From Trichoplusia ni (Eukaryota; Arthropoda; Insecta; Lepidoptera; Noctuidae): 64,000 nt of DNA. The stretch spans positions 17,005,657 through 17,069,656 of the forward strand of contig NC_039482.1 of assembly GCF_003590095.1 (NCBI RefSeq), given 5' to 3'. Shown piece after piece: positions 49,901-61,900 of the stretch. The translations under genes were made by a program, and so were the position numbers. Position 1 is the stretch's first letter. Each line of letters begins with the position of its first letter. The notes beneath the pieces are model-generated. The model did no database searches and was not told where the DNA came from. It saw nothing but the letters and a program-made list of their open reading frames with translations.

Positions 49901-52900
49901 CCTTGACGTCAAGTTTCGTCGGGCTTTCTGGCTTCTCATCAGGCTTGACAGGGCTAGGAGCCTTCTCTCCCATCACTTTCTTGTCGTCAAGTTTCAAGGG
50001 GCTAGTTGGCTTCTCCTCTGGCTCGACAGGGCTAGGAGCCATCTCTCGGATCAATTCTTCGTCGTCAAGTTTCAAGGGGCTAGTTGGCTTCTCCTCTGGC
50101 TTGATAGGGCTAGGAATTTTCTCATCGATCGGTTCCTCGACGTCAAGTTTCGTTCGGCTTGTTGGCTTCTCGTCTTGCTTGACAGGGCTAGGAGCGTTCT
50201 CTTCGGTAACTTCTTTGTCGTCAAGTTTCAAGGTACCTGTTGGCTTCTCTTCCGGCTTGACAGGGCTAGGAGTTTTCTCTTCGATCGATTCTTTGACGTC
50301 AAGTTTCAAGGTGCTTGTTTGCTGCTCTTCTGGCTTGACAGGGCTAGGAATCTTTTCATCGATCGATTCTTTGTCGTCGGGTTTCAAGGGGCTTGTTGGC
50401 TTCTCCTCTGGCTCGACAGGGCTAGGAGCCTTTTCTTCGGTCACTTTGTCGTCGTCAAGTTTCAAGGGGCTTGTTGGCTTCTTCTCTGGCTTAACAGGGC
50501 TGGGAGTCTTTCGCTCAGCTGGTTTAAGAGCCAAAAGCTTGTCGTCGAGTTCTGCTGGGCTTGAATGCTTCTTATCTGGCTTGACAGTGCTCTCTTTAAT
50601 CGTTCCCTTGTCGTCAAGTTTTAAGGGGCTCGTTTGCTGCTGTTCTTCTTCCTTGTGCTTTAGACCTTCGACAATAACTTCCATCTCCTTGTGATCGTGA
50701 GGAATTATTTCCTTATCCTTGTGTTCAACAGGGCCTGTTTCCTTGTCTCCAAGTTCAACAGAGCTTTGAGCAATGTCCTTGAGATCAACAGGACTTGGTG
50801 TCTTTTCCTTGAGATCCACTGGGCTTGTTACCTTCTCCACATAATCAACAGGACTTGGTGCCTTCTCCGCATGATCAACAGGGCTTGATGCCTTTTCCTT
50901 AAGATCAACAGGGCTTGGTGCCTTTTCCTTGAGATCAACAGGAGTTGGTGCCATTACCTTAAGATCAACAGGAGTCGGTGCCTTCTCCGCATGATCAACA
51001 GGGCTTGGTGCCTTTTCCTTCAAATCAACAGGAGTTGGTGCCTTATCCGCATGATCAACAGGACTAAGTGTCTTTTCCTTGAGATCCTCTGGGCTTGGTG
51101 TCTTTTCCTTAAGACCCACTGGGCTTGGTGTCTTTTCCTTGAGATCCACTGGGCTTGGTTTCTGGTCTTTGAGTTCAACAATGCTTGGTGCCTTCTCCTT
51201 GAGATCAACAGGACTTGGTACCTTCTCCACATAATCAACAGGACTTGGTGCCTTCTCCGCATGACCAACAGGGCTTGGTGCCATTTCCTTGAGATCAACA
51301 GGGCTTGGAGCCTTTTCCTTGAGATCAACAGGGCTCGGCGCCTTCTCCGCATGATCAACAGGACTTGGTGCCTTTTCCTTAAGATCTACTGGGATTGGTG
51401 TCTTTTCCTTCAGATCCACTGGGCTTGGTTTCTTTTCCTGAAGTTCAATATCGCTTGGTGCCTTTTCCTTGAGATCAACAGGGCTTGGAGCCTTTTCCTT
51501 GAGATCAACAGGGCTCGGCGCCTTCTCCGCATGATCAACAGGACTTGGTGCCTTTTCCTTGAGATCAACAGGGCTTGGCGACTTCTTCGCGTGATCAACA
51601 GGGCTTGGAGCCTTTTCCTTGAGATCAACAGGGCTCGGCGCCTTCTCCGCATGATCAACAGGACTTGGTGCTTTTTCTTTAAGATCAACAGGACTTGGTG
51701 CCTTTTCCTTAAGATCTACTGGGATTGGTGTCTTTTCCTTGAGATCTACTGGACTTGGTTTTTGGTCCTCAAGTTCAACAGGACTTGGTGCCTTTTCCTT
51801 AAGATCCACTGGGCTTGGTGTCTTTTCCTTGAGATCTACGTGGCTTGGTTTCCGGTCCTCAAGTTCAACAGGGATTGTTACCTTTTCCTTAAGATCCACA
51901 GGACTTAGTTCCTTTTCCTTGAGATCAACAGGAGTTGGAGCCTTCTCCGCATGATCAACAGGACTTGGTGCCTTTTCTTTAAGATCAACAGGACTTGGTG
52001 CCTTTTCCTTAAGATCTACTGGGATTGGTGTCTTTTCCTTGAGATCTACTGGACTTGGTTTTTGGTCCTCAAGTTCAACAGGACTTGGTGCCTTTTCCTT
52101 AAGATCCACTGGGCTTGGTGTCTTTTCCTTGAGATCTACGTGGCTTGGTTTCCGGTCTTCAAGTTCAACAGGGATTGTTACCTTTTCCTTAAGATCCACA
52201 GGACTTAGTTCCTTTACCTTGAGATCAACAGGAGTTGGAGCCTTCTCCGCATGATCAACAGGGCTTGGTGTCTTTTCCTTGAGATCTACAGGACTTGGTT
52301 CCTTTTCCTTGAGATCAACAGGAGTTAGAGCCTTCTCCTCATGATCAACAGGGCTTGGTGTCTTTTCCTTGAGATCTATAGGACTGGGTTCCTTTTCCTT
52401 GAGACCAACAGGGCTGGGTGCCTTCTCCGCGTGATCAACAGGGCTTGGTGCCTTTTCCTTGAGATCAACAGGACTTGGCGTCTTTTCCTTGAGATCAACA
52501 GGGCTTGGTTTTTTGTCTTCAAGTTCAACATTGCTGGGTGCCTTTTCCTTGAGATCAACGGAAGTTGGTGCCTTCTCCACATGATCAAAAGGACTTGGTG
52601 CCTTTTCCATAAGATCTACTGGACTTGGTGTCTTTTCCTTGAGATCCACTAGGCTTGGTTTCCGGTCCTCAAGTTCAACAGGGACTGTTACCTTTTCCTT
52701 AAGATCTACTGGGATTGGTGTCTTTTCCTTGAGATCAAAAGGAGTTGGTGCCTTCTCCGCATGATCAACAGGGCTTGGTGTCTTTTCCTTGAGATCTACT
52801 GGGCTTGGTTTCTGGTCCTTGAGTTCAACAGGGTTTGGTGCCTTTTCCTTAAGATCCACTGGGCCTTGTGTCTTTTCCTTGATATCCACTGGGCTTGGTG

Positions 52901-55900
52901 TCGTTTCCTTGAGATCCACTGGGCTTGGTTTCTGGTCCTCAATTTCAACATCGCTTGGTGCTTTTTCCTTGAGATCAACAGGGCTTGGTGTTTTCTTCGC
53001 ATGATCAACAGGACTTGGTGCCTTCTCCGCATGATCAACAGGGCTTGGTGTCTTTTCCTTGAAATCCACTGGGCTTGGTTTCTGGTCCTCAAGTTCAACA
53101 TTGCTTGGTGCCTTTTCCTTGAGATCAACAGGACTTGGTCCCTTCTCCACATAATCAACAGGACTTGGTTCCATCTCAGCATGATCAACAGGGCTTGGTG
53201 CCTTTTCCTTGAGATCAACAGGGCTTGGTGTCGGGTCTTCAAGTTCCACAGGACTTGGTACCTTCTCCACGTGATCAACAGGGCTTGGCGCCTTCACCGC
53301 ATGATCAACAGGGCTTGGTGCCTTTTCCTTAAGATCAACAGGACTTTGTGCCTTTTCTTTAAGATCAACAGGACTTGGTGCCTTTTCCTTAAGATCCACT
53401 GGGCTTGGTGTCTTTTCCTTGAGATCTACTGGACTTGGTTTCTGTTCCTGAAGTTCAACAGGACTTGGTGCCTTTTCCTTGAGATCTACTGGGCTTGGTT
53501 TCTGGTCCTTGAGTTCAACAGGGCTTGGTGCCTTTTCCTTGAGATCCATTGGGCTTAGTTTCTGGTCCTCAAGTTCAACATTGCTTGGTGCCTTTTCCTT
53601 GATATCAACAGGGCTTGGTGCCTTTTCCTTAAGATCCACTGGGCTTGGTGTCTTTTCCTTGATATCAACAGGACTTGGTCCCTTCTCCACATAATCAACA
53701 GGACTTGGTTCCATCTCAGCATGATCAACAGGGCTTGGTGCCTTTTCCTTGAGATCAACAGGGCTTGGTTTCTGGTCTTCAAGTTCAACAGGACTTGGTA
53801 CCTTTTCCACGTGATCAACAGGGCTTGGCGCCTTCACCGCATGATCAACAGGGCTTGGTGCCTTTGCTTTAAGATCAACAGGACTTGGTGCCTTTTCCTT
53901 AAGATCCACTGGGCTTGGTGTCTTTTCCTTGAGATCTACTGGACTTGGTTTCTGGTCCTGAAGTTCAACAGGACTTGGTGCCTTTTCCTTGAGATCTACT
54001 GGGCTTTGTTTCTGGTCCTTGAGTTCAACAGGGCTTGTTGCCTTTTCCTTAAGATCCACTGGGCTTGGTTTCTTTTCCTTGAGATCCACTGGGCTTGGTT
54101 TCTGGTTCTCAAGTTCAACAGGGCTTGGTGCCTTGTCCTCTAGTTCAACATTGCTTGGTGCCTTTTCCTTGATATCAACAGGGCTTGGTGCCTTTTCCTT
54201 AAGATCCACTGGGCTTGGTGTCTTTTCCTTGAGATCCACTGGGCTTGGTGTCTGGTCCTCAAGTTCGACATCGCTTGGTGCTTTTTCCTTGAGATCAACA
54301 GGACTTGGTGGCTTTTCCATGAGATCAACAGGACTTGGTGCCTTCTCCGCATGATCCACAGGGCTTGGTGCCTTGTCCTTGAGATCAACAGGACTTGGTG
54401 TCTTTTCCTTGAGATCCACTGGGCTTGGTTTCTGGTCCTCAAGTTCAACAGGGCTTGGTGCCTTGTCCTTGAGATCAACAGGACTTGGTGTCTTTTCCTT
54501 GAGATCCACTGGGCTTGGTTTCTGGTCCTCAAGTTCAACAGGGCTTGATGCCTTTTCCTTAAGATCCACTGGGCTTGGTGTCTTTTCCTTGAGATCTACT
54601 GGACTTGGTGGCTTTTCCATGAGATCAACAGGACTTGGTGCCTTCTCCGCATGATCCACAGGGCTTGGTGCCTTGTCCTTGAGATCAACAGGACTTGGTG
54701 TCTTTTCCTTGAGATCCACTGGGCTTGGTTTCTGGTCCTCAAGTCCAACAGGGCTTGGTGCCTTGTCCTTGAGATCAATAGGACTTGGTGTCTTTTCCTT
54801 AAGATCCACTGGGCTTGGTTTCTGGTCCTCAAGTTCAACAGGGCTTGGTGCCTTCTCCTTGAGATCAACAGGGCTTGGTTTCTGGTCTTCAAGTTCAACA
54901 GAACTAGGTACCTTCTCCACGTGATCAACAGGGCTTGGCGTCTTCTCCGCATGATCAACAGGGCTTGGTGCCTTTTCCTTAAGATCAACAGGACTTGGTG
55001 CCTTTTCCTTAAGATCCACTGGGCTTGGTGTCTTTTCCTTGAGATCTACTGGACTTGGTGGCTTTTCCATGAGATCAACTTGACTTGGTGCCTTCTCCGC
55101 ATGATCCACAGGGCTTGGTGCCTTGTCCTTGAGATCAACAGGACTTGGTGTCTTTTCCTTGAGATCCACTGGGCTTGGTTTCTGGTCCTCAAGTTCAACA
55201 GGGCTTGATGCCTTTTCCTTAAGATCCACAGGGCTTGGTGTCTTTTCCTTGAGATCTACTGGACTTGGTGGCTTTTTCATGAGATCAACAGGACTTGCTG
55301 CCTTCTCCGCATGATCAACAGGGCTTGGTGCCTTGTCCTTGAGATCAACAGGACTTGGTGTCTTTTCCTTGAGATCCACTGGGCTTGGTTTCTGGTCCTC
55401 AAGTCCAACAGGGCTTTGTGTCTTTTCCTTGAGATCAACAGGGCTTGGTTTCTGGTCTTCAAGTTCAACAGGACTTGGTACCTTCTCCACGTGATCAACA
55501 GGGCTTGGCGCCTTCTCCGCATGATCAACAGGGCTTGGTGCCTTTTCCTTAAGATCCACTGGGCTTGGTGTCTTTTCCTTGAGATCTACTGGACTTGGTG
55601 GCTTTTCCATGAGATCAACAGGACTTGGTGCCTTCTCCGCATGATCCACAGGGCTTGGTGCCTTTTCTTTGAGATCAACAGGACTTGGTGCCTTTTCCTT
55701 AAGATCCACTGGGCTTGGTGTCTTTTCCTTGAGATCAACAGGACTTGGTGTCTTCTCCGCATGATCCACAGGGCTTGGTGCCTTCTCCTTGAGATCAACA
55801 GGACTTGGTGTCTTTTCCTTGAGATCCACTGGGCTTGGTTTCTGGTCCTCAAGTTCAACAGGGCTTGGTGCTTTGTCCTTGAGATCAACAGGACTTGGTG

Positions 55901-58900
55901 TCTTTTCCTTGAGATCCACTGGGCTTGGTTTCTGGTCCTCAAGTTCAACAGGGCTTGGTGCCTTCTCCTTGAGATCAACAGGGCTTGGTTTCTGGTCTTC
56001 AAGTTCAACAGGACTTGGTGCCTTCTCCACGTGATCAACAGGGCTTGGCGCTTTCTCCGCATGATCAACAGGGCTTGGTGCCTTTTCCTTAAGATCAACA
56101 GGACTTGGTGCCTTTTCCTTAAGATCCACTGGGCTTGGTGTCTTTTCCTTGAGATCTACTGGACTTGGTGGCTTTTTCATGAGATCAACGGGACTTGGTG
56201 CCTTCTCCGCATGATCAACAGGGCTTGGTGCCTTGTCCTTGAGATCAACAGGACTTGGTGTCTTTTCCTTGAGATCCACTGGGCTTGGTTTCTGGTCCTC
56301 AAGTCCAACAGGGCTTTGTGCCTTGTCCTTGAGATCAATAGGACTTGGTGTCTTTTCCTTGAGATCAACAGGGCTTGGTTTCTGGTCTTCAAGTTCAACA
56401 GGACTTGGTACCTTCTCCACGTGATCAACAGGGCTTGGCGCCTTCTCCGCATGATCAACAGGGCTTGGTGCCTTTTCGTTAAGATCAACAGGACTTGGTG
56501 CCTTTTCCTTAAGATCCACTGGGCTTGGTGTCTTTTCCTTGAGATCTACTGGACTTGGTGGCTTTTCCATGAGATCAACAGGACTTGGTGCCTTCTCCGC
56601 ATGATCCACAGGGCTTGGTGCCTTTTCTTTGAGATCAACAGGACTTGGTGCCTTTTCCTTAAGATCCACTGGGCTTGGTGTCTTTTCCTTGAGATCAACA
56701 GGACTTGGTGTCTTCTCCGCATGATCCACAGGGCTTGGTGCCTTGTCCTTGAGATCAACAGGACTTGGTGTCTTTTCCTTGAGATCCACTGGGCTTGGTT
56801 TCTGGTCCTCAAGTTCAACAGGGCTTGGTGCTTTGTCCTTGAGATCAACAGGACTTGGTGTCTTTTCCTTGAGATCCACTGGGCTTGGTTTCTGGTCCTC
56901 AAGTTCAACAGGGCTTGGTGCCGTCTCCTTGAGATCAACAGGGCTTGGTTTCTGGTCTTCAAGTTCAACAGGACTTGGTGCCTTCTCCACGTGATCAACA
57001 GGGCTTGGCGCTTTCTCCGCATGATCAACAGGGCTTGGTGCCTTTTCCTTAAGATCAACAGGACTTGGTGCCTTTTCCTTAAGATCCACTGGGCTTGGTG
57101 TCTTTTCCTTGAGATCTACTGGACTTGGTGGCTTTTCCATGAGATCAACAGGACTTGGTGCCTTCTCCGCATGATCCACAGGGCTTGGTGCCTTGTTCTT
57201 GAGATCAACAGGACTTGGTGTGTTTTCCTTGAGATCCACTGGGCTTGGTTTCTGGTCCTCAAGTTCAACAGGGCTTGGTGCTTTGTCCTTGAGATCAACA
57301 GGACTTGGTGTCTTTTCCTTGAGATCCACTGGGCTTGGTTTCTGGTCCTCAAGTTCAACAGGGCTTGATGCCTTTTCCTTAAGATCCACTGGGCTTGGTG
57401 TCTTTTCCTTGAGATCTACTGGACTTGGTGGCTTTTCCATGAGATCAACAGGACTTGGTGCCTTCTCCGCATGATCCACAGGGCTTGGTGCCTTGTCCTT
57501 GAGATCAACAGGACTTGGTGTCTTTTCCTTGAGATCCACTGGGCTTGGTTCCTGGTCCTCAAGTCCAACAGGGCTTGGTGCCTTGTCCTTGAGATCAATA
57601 GGACTTGGTGTCTTTTCCTTAAGATCCACTGGGCTTGGTTTCTGGTTCTCAAGTTCAACAGGGCTTGGTGCCTTCTCCTTGAGATCAACAGGGCTTGGTT
57701 TCTGGTCTTCAAGTTCAACAGAACTAGGTACCTTCTCCACGTGATCAACAGGGCTTGATTTCTGGTCTTCAAGTTCAACAGGACTTGGTGCCTTCTCCAC
57801 GTGATCAACAGGGCTTGGCGCCTTCTCCGCATGATCAACAGGGCTTGGTGTCTTTTCCTTGAGATCTACTGGGCTTGGTTTTTGGTCCTTGAGTTCAACA
57901 GGGCTTGGTGCCTGTTCCTTAAGATCCACTGGGCTTGGTGTCTTTTCCTTGAGATCCAGTGGGCTTGGTTTCTGGTCCTCAAGTTCAACAGGGCTTGAAG
58001 CCTTCTCCTTGAGATCAACAGGACTTGGTTTCTTTTCCTTGAGGTCCACTGGGCTTGGTTTCTGGTCCTCAAGTTCAACAGGGCTTGGTGCCTTCTCCTT
58101 GAGATCAACAGGACTTGGTGTCTTTTCCTTGAGATCCACTGGGCTTGGTTTCTGGTCCTCAAGTTCAACAGGGCTTGGTGCTTTTTCCTTGAGATCAACA
58201 GGTTTTTGTGCCTTTGCCTTAAGATCCACTGGGCTTGGTGCCTTTTCTTTAAGATCAACAGGACTTGGTACTTTTTCGTTAAGATCAACAGGACTTGATG
58301 CCTTCTCCGCATTATCAACAGGGCTTGGTGCCTTTTCCTTGAGATCAACAGGACTTGGTGTCTTTTCCTCAAGATCTACACTGCTTGGTGTCTTGTCCTT
58401 GAGATCCTCTGGTCTTGGTTTCTTGTCTTCGAGTTCAAAAGGACTTGGTACCTTCTCCGCATGATCTACAGGGCTTGGTGATTTGTCCTTAAGATCAACG
58501 AGGCTTGGTTTCTCTGTCTTAAGATCTACAGGGCTTGGCTGTTTCTTTTCGAGGTCCACAGGACTTGGTTTCTTGTCTCTGAAATCCACATGGCTTAGTG
58601 CTTGGTCTTTAAATTCAACAGGACTTGGTGCTTTATCCTTAAGATCAAGAGGGATTTGAGCCTTGTCCTTGTCCTTGAGACCTTCCTGACTGGATTTCTT
58701 GTCCTCAAGTCCATTGGTGAGTAACTCGTCTTCTCGTTTACCAAGGCTTGGCACCGTAGCCAAGGTGATTAGATCGTCTTGGCTTTTTGATTTGACTTCA
58801 GTTGGTTCTTCTGTCAACTCAAATGGAATTGGATCTGGTTTTTTGTCAACAAGTTGTACTTGTCTACAAATTCGTTTATGCTTCGAGCCATCTGGATGTT

Positions 58901-61900
58901 CATCCATGAAGGAAGTGGTTATGCTTACTTTATATTTAACAATTTTAGTATAGATGTTTGTAAACTCTTGTATTATGGTTGTTATAATTGTCGTTCTACT
59001 GATAATTATACCTTTGTCAGTTAAAGTGGTTACTTTTGTAGTTGTATGCTCCTCTGGATTATCTGTTTCTTCAAAGTCTTTTAGAATTTCTTTAATTTTC
59101 AGCTCATGGGCTTCATCGTATATCAGACCCGAGAGTTTTTCATCTGATTCGGTAAATAAATATTCATCCTGTTTTTTAGGGCTTCGCAGTTCTTTTTGTA
59201 CGGTATAAGAAGTATCTTTTTCCGCTAACTCTTTTTCGAGGTTAAGGGCCACTTCATTTTGTTTGTCAAGTTGAGGTTTTTCATAAGCTAAAGAGACCTT
59301 TCTTATAGTTCGGCTTACTTTAGCACCATGAGGTAACTCGTCTTCCTCAATAGTCAAAGTAGTTGTTTTATATCGAACCATAGTCTTTGTAATGTTTGTA
59401 TATTCTTGGACAATAGTTGTAATGACAGACTTTCTTTTAATTAGTACGCCTTTGTCATTAACTGTAATAACTTGTGTAATGGTTACTTCATCAGGTTTTC
59501 CATTTGGTTCAAAACCCATTAGTCTCTCTTCAACTTCTAACTCTTCATCTTCATCATAAATTAAACTGGGTAATTTTTCATCTGGTGAAGTAGGAATTTC
59601 AATAACAGAGCTTGTTAAATCTTTTTCTAACGCAATTGGACTTGGTTCTGGTGAACTTTTAGTTGGACTAGATATATCTTGCGCTGTAGATTTAGGTACA
59701 GTGATGGTAGGTTTTAATAGGCTCTGATCGTCTTGGTCTAGTTTTATCGGGCTAAGTTTTGGTCGTTCGTGACTTAAAGAGACCTTCCTGTATGTTCGGC
59801 TGACTTTAGTACCATCAGGAAGTTCATCATCTTCAATTGTTAATACTGTTGTCTTATATCTAAACATAGTTTTCGATACATTGGTATATTCCTGTACTAT
59901 AGTCGTTACGGTAGATATTCGTAAAATTACAATACCTTTTTCTGTTATCTTTAATTGTTGAGTTGTGGTATACTCTTCAGGTTTACCAGCAGGTTCAAAA
60001 CCTATTAGTCTTTCTTCTATATCTAATTCTTGATCTTCATCATAGATGAGACCTTCAAGACTATCCTTTTCAAATGTCTTGTCAGATTCGGTAAAACTAG
60101 ATAGTTTCAAGTCCTTTGGAATAGAGGTAGGGGTTGTTTCATGCTTATCCTTTTCAGGACTTGAGAGTTTTCCTACATCTTCTTTTCGAGAACTGAGTTC
60201 TGCGTCTATCTTCGAACTTGATACTTCGTCCAATATTTCTTTTTCGGGACTTTTATCGACTACTTTTTCGGGGACACCTTTTGAGGTGCCAGTGTCTTTC
60301 TTTTCAGTTCTTTTGCCAAAGAATCCAAACACTTCGTCTTTAAAGGCCGATACCTTCTCGGCCATTTTATCTACTTTAGTTTCCGCCTTTTGCAGCAATG
60401 TCTTTTTAGACATTTCTTTTTCAGGACTTAGTTCTTTTTCTTCCAGTAGTTTACCTGTGTCATTTGTGTCAATTGTTTTTGAACTTTCTTTTTGTGAGGT
60501 AACTAATTTTGCAGATTTTTCTAATACTACGTTGAATTTTTCAATGTCATCATCGTGGTCTTTTCTTACGGTTTCAACTTTATCTCGGAATGACATTTCT
60601 TCCTGTCTTTTGAGATCTGCTATTTTTTCCTCAAGTTTTTCAAGTGTTTTTGCTGATTCAAGGGTAGTGCTAACCCTTCTTTCAGATAACGTTTCTTTTG
60701 CGTCAGTGGGTTCATGTTTTCCTAGTACGGCATGATCAGTTACATCTGAACCTTCTTTTTCTTTAGCGAGTTCTTCAGGTAAAATAGCCTTTTCTTCAAC
60801 ATCAACTTGACGTCCTAATTTTTCGTCAGCTATCTCCCGCTTTGCGCGTTTGCCTTCACTGAGTACAGTTTTATCTGAAATTTCACTGACGTCTTCTGAC
60901 GTAACTGACCGAACTGGTGATACCTCTTTTTGTACTGCATCCAAGAGTTCGTGGTCTGCCGTAGTATCCAAGGTGTCAGTCTGTTTAACACTCTTTACTA
61001 AATTCTGTTTAATTTCTTGTTCGTGTGTCAACAACAACTTTGTTGCATCAATAGCGTCCATTTTTGGGAATAGTTCAGGTGATTTACTTAGTAAAGGTGA
61101 TTTCTCAGCCATAATTTCTTCTAAGCTCTTATCTGATTTCAAAACTTCAGCTACATCGGCGACAATTTTTTCAACATCTTTAGGGCTCAAAGGAGGTTTA
61201 TCCATTTCAAGCTTACTAGCTTCCTCAATTTCTTTTTCGACATCTTCTGGTATCGATGGTATTTTTTCAGGCATGCACGGAATCTCTTCAATTACTATAA
61301 TATCGTCTTTGATCGGCGAATCAAGGGTAGTTATATGAGTTTCTCTTAGTTTTTCAGTGTATTGACCATAGTCATATTCGCTATCATCATATTCTTTTAC
61401 AGGTTTTAGCTCCTTGTCTGGAGTCGCAGAAACTTTCATTTGTTCGTGGTACATTGGGGATTCGGGGGCTGAACCAGGTGTAACTGTAACAAGTTCAGCA
61501 TGCGATGCGCTCTGAACTGTTTTAACTACAACGTCATCTTGGACCGTTTTAATATCTTTGTATACTGGAGTTTCCAGATCAGGAAGCGGTAAATCTTTAG
61601 GTACTTTGATTTCGTCCGGCTTACGTTTAAACACTTCGTCTTCAGGTGTTTTCTTTTCTACATATGTTCTATAGTCAACTTCCTCGTGTAAAGGAAGATC
61701 GGCCACCTCATCCGGAGTTTTAACTATTTCCCTAATTGGAACAGGTTGGGACTCGAGCTTAGGACTTTTTTCAAGCAACAATGGCTTGCTGTCTACTAAG
61801 CTTTGCGGTGGAATAACTTCTTTCGTTTCTTCTTGTATGTGCTTTTCTTCTATTTGTTGGTCTTCTTTTATGTCATCAAGAGTGATACGCTCATCTTCAG

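Noticed and set aside
41277..57368. Long plus-strand open frames (796, 788, 1,575 and 685 codons) with Ser/Gly/Leu/Phe or Trp/Leu/Arg repeats
   Set aside because: They are antisense shadows of the futsch arrays. Repeat periods divisible by three keep several frames open. They have no splice context and no recognisable domains, and the minus-strand product has clear MAP1 homology at both ends.
50690..58680. CRISPR array suggested by regular 30-bp spacing
   Set aside because: Units are contiguous with no unique spacers, lie within a eukaryotic coding exon, and translate to a Ser-Pro repeat.
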